A stretch of 64,000 nt of DNA from Doris montereyensis (lineage: Eukaryota > Mollusca > Gastropoda > Nudibranchia > Dorididae), in the NCBI GenBank assembly GCA_037039925.1, contig JAXRKP010001329.1:64501-128500 (forward strand). Direction: 5' to 3'. Positions 57,600 through 64,000 of this stretch are shown one piece after another. Position numbers and translations under genes: made by a program. The notes under the pieces are model-generated. The model was not told where the DNA came from and made no database searches. It saw only the letters and a program-made list of their open reading frames with translations. How positions within the stretch are numbered: the first letter of the stretch is position 1; each line of letters begins with the position of its first letter.

Positions 57600-57610
57600 G
57601 AACAATATCC

Positions 57611-57649
<39 letters not shown>

Positions 57650-57835
57650 ACAACAACAAAACAGCATCAGTGCTACCAGCGGTAATAACATCAGCAACAT
57701 CCATTGACAGCAACAGTAACAGCACGACAAAAAAATAGCATCATCATCATCAGCAACAACAGCTCCAACAATATAACAGCCACATCTTCAACAATAACAG
57801 CAACAACAACAACACAATGGTCTAGCTGTAACAAA
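57600..57835. repeat. (TCA)n and CAA/CAG-rich simple repeat
   Basis: (ATC)n at 57611-57650, then scattered CAACAACAA and CAGCAACAA to 57820. Confidence 0.9.
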
Positions 57836-58204
57836 AGCGATTACCACTTACAAATGGTAATGACAGATGCAAACTATTTGCCGTGTTGAGAAAACGTCTC
57901 CAAAAGTCTCGATTCATAGTTACACATGAAAATCTTGATGGATTTATAGTCCGTATCCCTGTACAACTGCAGGCTCACCGACTATACATTATTTATCCCC
58001 CAGCAGGCCATTTCAATCATTTCCTGCCTGTGTAAAATCTAAATGTTGAATAAATACATACATTAATTACTTCAATGACATAAAAAAATGATTGGAATCA
58101 ATAAGGCAATGTTGACAATCAACTAAAAAAGCACAGGGATGTCTGTTAATTTACATTTTATGATGTGAATAAATCACCCAGGTCAAATAAAGGAAAATAA
58201 AAAG

Positions 58205-58246
58205 GGAATGTGTGTGTGCGTGTGTGTGTGTGTATAGTGGGTGTGG

Positions 58247-58288
<42 letters not shown>

Positions 58289-58550
58289 CATAAGGACAAC
58301 GGAAGAGAGAAGAGAGAGAAAGAGAGAGAAGAAGAGAAATAGAGAAACACAGAGAGAGAGAGAGAGTAATTGAGATATCGTATAATAGAGAGTAATAGAG
58401 ACCAGAAACAGATAGACTGACAAAATTCAATGAGACAGAAATGCATATCAGAGAAAGAGATGTACGAGAGATAACAGATAGAGAGACAGACCAGATAGTC
58501 ACCTTCCCTCTCCCTCCCAGAGAGAGAGAGAGAGAGAGAGAGAGACAAGA
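58205..58550. repeat. (GT)n and (GA)n microsatellites
   Basis: (TG)n at 58207-58280 and GA tracts at 58310-58370 and 58520-58542. Confidence 0.95.
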
Positions 58551-58579
58551 CAAACATTTTCCACTTAGCCTTTCCTTCG

Positions 58580-59678
58580 TCAGACTTCTTCTGTTTCTTC
58601 TTTCTTCTTCTTCTTCTGCCCCCCCCTATTCTTGTTTCGGATCTTCTTCTTCTTCTTCTTCTTCTTCTTTTCTTCATCTTCTTCTTCGTATCTTCTTCTT
58701 CTTCTTCTTCTTCTTCTTCTTCTTCTTCTCCTTCCTTCTTCTTCTTCTTCTTCTTCTTCTCTTCTTCTTCTTCTTCTTCTTCTTCTTCTTCTTCTTCTTC
58801 TTCTTCTTCTTCTTCTTCTTCTTCTTCTTCTTCTTCTTCTTCTTCTTCTTCTTCTTCTTCTTCTTCTTCTTCTTCTTCTTCTTCTTCTTCTTCTTCTTCT
58901 TCTTCTTCTTCTTCTTCTTCTTCTTCTTCTTCTTCTTCTTCTTCTTCTTCTTCTTCTTCTTCTTCTTCTTCTTCTTCTTCTTCTTCTTCTTCTTCTTCTT
59001 CTTCTTCTTCTTCTTCTTCTTCTTCTTCTTCTTCTTCTTCTTCTTCTCCTTCTCTTCTTCTTCTTCTTCTTCTTCTTCTTCTTCTTCTTCTTCTTCTCCT
59101 TCTTCTTCTTCTTCTTCTTCTTCTTCTTCTTCTTCTTCTTCTTCTTCTTCTTCTTCTTCTTCTTCTTCTTCTTCTTCTTCTTCTTCTTCTTCTTCTTCTT
59201 CTTCTTCTTCTTCTTCTTCTTCTTCTTCTTCTTCTTCTTCTTCTTCTTCTTCTTCTTCTTCTTCTTCTTCTTCTTCTTCTTCTTCTTCTTCTTTTCTTCT
59301 TCTTCTTCTTCTTCTTCTTCTTCTTCTTCTTCTTCTTCTTCTTCTTCTTCTTCTTCTTCTTCTTCTTCTTCTTCTTCTTCTTCTTCTTCTTCTTCTTCTT
59401 CTTCTTCTTCTTCTTCTTCTTCTTCTTCTTCTTCTTCTTCTTCTTCTTCTTCTTCTTCTTCTTCTTCTTCTTCTTCTTCTTCGTCTTCTTCTTCTTCTTC
59501 TTCTTCTTCTTCTTCTTCTTCTTCTTCTTTTCTTCTTCTTCTTCTTCTTCTTCTTCTTCTTCTTCTTCTTCTTCTTCTTCTTCTTCTTCTTCTTCTTCTT
59601 CTTCTTCTTCTTCTTCTTCTTCTTCTTCTTCTTCTTCTTCTTCTTCTTCTTCTTCTTCTTCTTCTTCTTCTTCTTCTT

Positions 59679-59709
<31 letters not shown>

Positions 59710-59712
59710 GAT
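58580..59712. repeat. (TTC)n/(GAA)n tract of about 1.1 kb
   Basis: Nearly pure TTC from about 58735 to 59710, with isolated single-base interruptions that shift the phase (near 59046, 59097, 59292, 59529). Such length of GAA/TTC can form triplex DNA. The 399 and 471 codon frames over it are not genes. Its right edge continues into a LINE reverse transcriptase frame. Confidence 0.97.
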
Positions 59713-60605
59713 TCTTCTTCTTTCCTCTTCCTCATGCCCTGTATGCCCATCTGCAACATGTTCTGTTCGACAAATTATTCCATATCCCTTCTCCTTTCAT
59801 GCCGTACTATCTTCTTCTTTGCTTTCCCTAACTTTGCATCATATCTTCCTACTTGAGTTTCCCCTCAGATGCGTTCATTCTGAATCTTATCTAAAGTGAC
59901 ACACTTAAGGAGAACAGCGATATCTTCAGCTCAGTCACCTCTTACTCTTCTTCTTATCTTTTGTTTGGGAAACGGTTTGTAGGCCATACATCATTGCCCG
60001 GTGAACTATTGTTTTAACCCCCACCCCTTATTCGATTTTGCAGATATCGTCTGATCACAAATCACTCCCGACACTTATCTTATTCCACCCTGCATGTATT
60101 CTCTTTTTGACTTCTATCCCACATTCTCTATTGCTTTGTACAGTTGACCCTAGGTACTCTAATTCCTCCACCCTTCTCACCTTGTCTCTTTGTAATATTA
60201 TGATTTCTTCATTCTCCTTCTCATTTACACACATATTGTCTGCTTCATTTCTCCTGATTTCCATTGCTCTTCTTTCTAGTGAATATCTCCACTTCTCTAA
60301 GCTTGACTTCAGATCCTCCCTTGACTCGCTGAAGGTCACTATGTCATCTGCAAACATCATTGACCATGGTGCTTCCTGTATTATTTCATATGTTAACCTG
60401 TCCATTACTATGGCAAACAAGAGCGGGCTGAGGACCGATCCTGGTGCAATCTTACCTTCACATGGAAGCCATCTGTAGCCCCAACAAAACACCTAACTGC
60501 TGTTGTACTGCCATTATAATATCTTGGACTACATTCACATACTTCTCTGCTACACGGTGATTCTTCATGCTGCACCACATATTTCTCATACGCCAACAGC
60601 AAGAC
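59713..60605 (-). mobile_element. LINE RT fragment with Lys/Arg-rich C-terminus
   Basis: Minus strand: GSTTAVRCFVGATDGFHVKV, SVLSPLLFAIVMDRLTYEI, PWSMMFADDIVTFSESREDL, then RVEELEYLGSTVQSNRECGI, EVKKRIHAGWN, MMYGLQTVSQTK and the C-terminal QNMLQMGIQGMRKRK, which leads into the GAA tract. RT domains 3-7 with FADD intact but several frameshifts. A piece of the same region lies at 33410-33557. Confidence 0.85.
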
Positions 60606-60899
60606 TAATTCATTGGACGATTAGAACACATCGGAAATATCCATTCGAACTTTTCAGACATCAAAAGGCACTCAACTTGAACAGAATTCAATGTTTGAAA
60701 CTGACTTCAAATGAAAGCATTCAATATCTAGATTATGAAATAAGACAAGCGGTTGCAAATCATTGACCTTAAACAGGTTAATATCATAAGACATTACTTA
60801 CAGTTTGGTATACGTGTGATAAGAAGTATACTGACACTACACCAGGAGTAGCCAAGGGCAAAAGATAAAAACGCCACATGCAGCTGATGCTGATGTTCT

Positions 60900-61490
60900 A
60901 AATTCTTCAGTGCTTTTGGTGAACCTATTTTTAATTACTGGAGAAATGAAAGAAACCAATGTATTACACAACAAACAGTACGAAACCGTTTAAAGGAGAA
61001 TGATTTAAAACAATATTGTTGAAGTGTTGCATTTGAATGGTGATGGGGTAATGGTTTGGGGGAGGAATTAGCGCGGAATTCAAGACATAACTCATAATCA
61101 TCAATGGAACAGTGAATGCAGTCATGTACCAACATGCAATTCTTACATATTTACTTACACAACAGTTTGTTCCAACAACAAAATCGGACCACGTTCCTTT
61201 AAGACACAATTTCAACATGACAACGCGTTTCCCTGCATTGGCCACCCCGCTCACCGGATCTCTTATTCTTGGGAAAGCGTATAAAGTCACGAAATCCACA
61301 ACATTATGACGAACTTGGAAGATTCTTGATTGATGAATAGGAAAACATCTCACATTACAAGTACAACATTCAAAACCTCATCAAGTTAACACAGGACATA
61401 ATTCAACATGCCATCGCAGCAAATGGTGGTCACACGAAATACGAATGTCGTACAAACAGCTGAGATGTCGATTTATGTAATTTTGTTTCT
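60900..61490 (+). mobile_element. Tc1/mariner transposase remnant
   Basis: Switching frames: ITQQTVRNRLKENDLK (end of the second HTH), GVMVWGGIS (61046-61070, one extra G), IINGTVNAVMYQHAILTYL, then FQHDNAFP (61211-61228), which holds the second catalytic Asp (D at 61219-61221) of the DDE/D triad, then a degraded W--RSPDL segment and a C-terminal helix. No intact TIRs found. Dead copy. Confidence 0.75.
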
Positions 61491-61499
61491 CTCTTGTGA

Positions 61500-62635
61500 C
61501 TTTTATATGTCTGAGTAACAATTATTAAAATTTATTGAAATTCATTCGATTGGTACGTTTTTGAGTTTCATTCGCGATTTCCGACTGTTTCTTAGAGGGT
61601 GTTAATTTTCGATTTAAGTTTAGGTCGACAAGGTTTGCAATTATTCACGTATAAGCTATTTTTTAAATGGTTGGGTGGAGCTGCAAAACATTACATTCAA
61701 GCAGTGCGATGAACACCCTATATAAGTAAGGTACAACAATGGTACCGTTTTGTTGAATAACTTATGAGATAATTATTGTTGAAAAGATGTGGAGCGTTAG
61801 TTTACTTTTTTTTGCTTATAAATTATATAAGCAGTGAATTTACATTTAGTGTAAATGCAAAAATATTTACATGAAAATCTAGATATATTATAATATATAA
61901 AATCTAATTTTAATCTAGATTTAGCTACCTCGAAAACTGGTCTTCACTTAGCTCCTACATCTAAATGACATTAGAACACAAACCATAAAACAAGACGAGA
62001 GTACAACAACAACAACAACAACCAGAAACTACCTATTCCTATAACATGGCATTTTCTACCATGACATGACATTGATCTAGGTGCATGTCACACCTTTCAT
62101 TGATTTTTAAATCGCTAGCAATGCGATGAAGTTATTCAAGTGAGGTCGTTCGACACAAAATAATCAAACGACTGTTTGTTTAAACTGGGCTGTAAAATAA
62201 AAATTGAATCTATCCAGATAAACAATCACAACTGAAATGTTGCCAGCTAATTTGTATGGCTACTTTCATTATTGATCCATTAACTCAAAAGAAAGAAGAA
62301 AGAAGAAAGAAAATCACCGAACGATATATCCTTCGTTAATCGATTATTATTTGGCCTACTTCATGTAAAATTAAGCATAATTTGATGATGTAATGTTTCA
62401 AATCTGATATAAAATAACACATATTATTGTGATGAATCTAAGGCAATGTTTATGCGATGGGCAAGTTACTCTGTTCAACTTAAAATTTCGCCTCTTCGAA
62501 ATTCTTTTTCTTTAAAAAAATGATATGTTGAAAGAAACAGACGCACAACCCTTGACGAATCCACCCCCTCCCCCAGGGCCCCAGGTTCCACCGCCCCCTC
62601 CCTTTCACTAGCGATTGCATTGCACACCATGGAAT
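61500..62635. other. AT-rich sequence without recognised genes
   Basis: A GAGGGTGTTAATTTTC at 61600 and ATGAACACCCTATATAAG near 61710 are weak inverted matches. (AAC)n lies at 62005-62020. Confidence 0.35.
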
Positions 62636-62639
62636 AATA

Positions 62640-62945
62640 CCAATTGTAGAAAAGGATTTTGCATTTAAATGGATTCCTCTGTTCGCAGAACTAACAAAGC
62701 CGTTTCACACCCCGAGCATGTAGCAAGTGTAATAGTTGCCGTTTCAAAGGTTCTCTCCAAAGTTCTAACGACTTCTAGAGAAATTTGATTTGATTTTGAT
62801 ATGGTTTTACCCAAGTCTACAACTAAGCTGATTCCGGGGTTTTTGATGCAATTTAAAACACGAATTGCACTGACTCTCATGCAAACAGCCAAGGAATCTT
62901 TAACGTGCATGGCACCACCTGGGAACAAAAGAATAACCCACAAGT
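62640..62945 (-). mobile_element. SINE body fragment (family E domain)
   Basis: Minus strand carries GCACGTTAAAGATTCCTTGG and CTGTTTGCATGAG, matching GTTAAAGATCCCTTGGCTGT at 32740-32765. No tRNA-like head was found next to it. The 92-codon frame here is a shadow. Confidence 0.5.
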
Positions 62946-63034
62946 GAAGAAATCCGCTAGTCGTAACATGGAATACAAAGGAATAATACTACAGTAGGCC
63001 GATGACTAATGAAGAGGAATTATGAAATAGTGAT

Positions 63035-64000
63035 GAAAGCCGACGGTGTTTAGTCAGTAGAGCGTCTGAATACTATTACTACGCCAGTTCGAGTTCGATT
63101 TCTATTCTGGACAAACAGTGCCCCCCCAACCCCTGTCGACCAAGCAGCGAAATGGGTAGCTAGGTCTATTCAGACTAGGCGAAATGGGAAGCTAGGTCTA
63201 TTCAGCCTTGGCGAAATGGAAGCTAGGTCTATTCAGCCTTGGCGAAAAGGGTAGCTAGGTCTATTCAGACTCGGCGAAATGGGTAGCTAGGTCTATTCAA
63301 CCTCGGCGAAATGGGTAGCTAGGTCTATTCAGACTCGGCGAAATGGGTAGCTAGGTCTATTCAGACTCGGCGAAATGGGTAGCTAGGTCTATTCAGACTC
63401 GGCGAAATGGGTAGCTAGATCTATTCAGACTCAGCGAAATGGGTAGCTAGGTCTATTCAGACTCGGCGAAATGGGTAGCTAGGTCTATTCAGACTCGGCG
63501 AAATGGGTAGCTAGGTCTATTCAGACTCGGCGAAACGGGTAGCTATGTCTATTCAGACTCGGCGAAATGGGTAGCTAGGTCTATTCAGACTCGGCGAAAT
63601 GGGTAGCCAGGTCTATTCAGACTCGACGAAATGGGTAGCTAGGTCTATTCAGACTCGGCGAAATGGGTAGCTAGGTCTATTCAGACTCGGCGAAATGGGT
63701 AGCTAGGTCTATTCAGACTCGGCGAAATGGGTAGCTAGGTCTATTCAGACTCGACGAAATGGGTAGCTAGGTCTATTCAGACTCGGCGAAATGGGTAGCT
63801 AGGTCTATTCAGACTCGACGAAATGGGTAGCTAGGTCTATTCAGACTCGACGAAATGGGTAGCTAGGTCTATTCAGACTCGACGAAATGGGTAGCTAGGT
63901 CTATTCAGACTCGACGAAATGGGTAGCTAGGTCTATTCAGACTCGGCGAAATTAAAAGTGGCGTGGAAAACAATGGCAAATATTGTTCAGGAGAAAATCA
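63035..64000 (+). mobile_element. SINE family B copy with a 32 bp internal tandem expansion
   Basis: Head TTAGTCAGTAGAGCGTCTGA with GTTCGAGTTCGATTTC as B box (63050-63105), then the family B body begins and its segment GCGAAATGGGTAGCTAGGTC plus TATTCAGACTCG is repeated about 25 times (63150-63950). After the last unit the body resumes with GTGGCGTGGAAAACAATGGC, as in the copy at 32160. The window ends inside the element. Confidence 0.85.
63150..63950. repeat. 32 bp minisatellite inside the SINE, about 25 copies
   Basis: Unit GAAATGGGTAGCTAGGTCTA plus TTCAGACTCGGC, very homogeneous (mainly GGC/GAC at one site). The first three or four units are more diverged (CCTTGG, CCTCGG) than the rest. 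Confidence 0.95.

Noticed and set aside
58441..59856. Open frames of 361 to 471 codons on both strands
   Set aside because: They are translations of the TTC/GAA tract (poly-Phe, Ser, Leu, Lys, Arg, Glu).

Overview
This window is animal nuclear DNA, most likely from a marine mollusc (gastropod-like). Coding exons are short and separated by long introns with GT/AG boundaries. The rest is AT-rich and dominated by non-LTR retrotransposons, tRNA-derived SINEs, TIR transposons, minisatellites and very long microsatellites. No bacterial-type operons or CRISPR arrays were seen. The mollusc assignment is inferred from the repeat style; no marker gene fixes it.

Two host genes can be read. (1) The + strand carries the last five exons of the exocyst subunit EXOC8/Exo84 (6561-21198); its N-terminal exons lie outside the window or were not found. 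(2) The - strand carries a four-exon GNAT acetyltransferase with a YitH/HolE-type C-terminal domain (start 46247, stop 28198). Both carry lesions: two single-base frameshifts in EXOC8, and one frameshift plus one in-frame TGA in the GNAT gene. Splice sites and reading phases are otherwise intact, so assembly error, null alleles and recent decay all remain possible.

Layout. 1-6.5 kb: LINE remnant split by a 2 kb pogo-like element that holds a second 1.25 kb TIR element; then two minisatellites, the second running into a SINE. 6.5-21.2 kb: EXOC8 exons; intron 4 (8.3 kb) holds piggyBac debris, a piggyBac deletion derivative with TTAA duplications, a hAT-like element with an 8 bp duplication, a 2.8 kb unknown TIR element inside that, and a piggyBac MITE. 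21.3-28 kb: R2/NeSL-like LINE with a CCHH zinc finger and a 5S-rRNA-like sequence upstream, a further 1.2 kb TIR element, CR1-like remnants. 28-46 kb: GNAT gene with LINEs, SINEs and a 60 bp minisatellite in its introns. 46-53 kb: LINE and SINE remnants, an inverted-repeat-flanked block and a 1.3 kb palindrome. 53-60 kb: extreme microsatellites, including about 1.1 kb of TTC. 60-64 kb: LINE RT, decayed Tc1/mariner transposase, and a SINE whose internal 32 bp segment is amplified about 25-fold.

The most interesting theme is minisatellites arising out of transposable elements. Three arrays share sequence with the mobile element that contains or adjoins them (a SINE body segment, a SINE A-box segment, a hAT terminus). 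The giant GAA/TTC tract starts at the Lys/Arg-rich end of a LINE reverse transcriptase.
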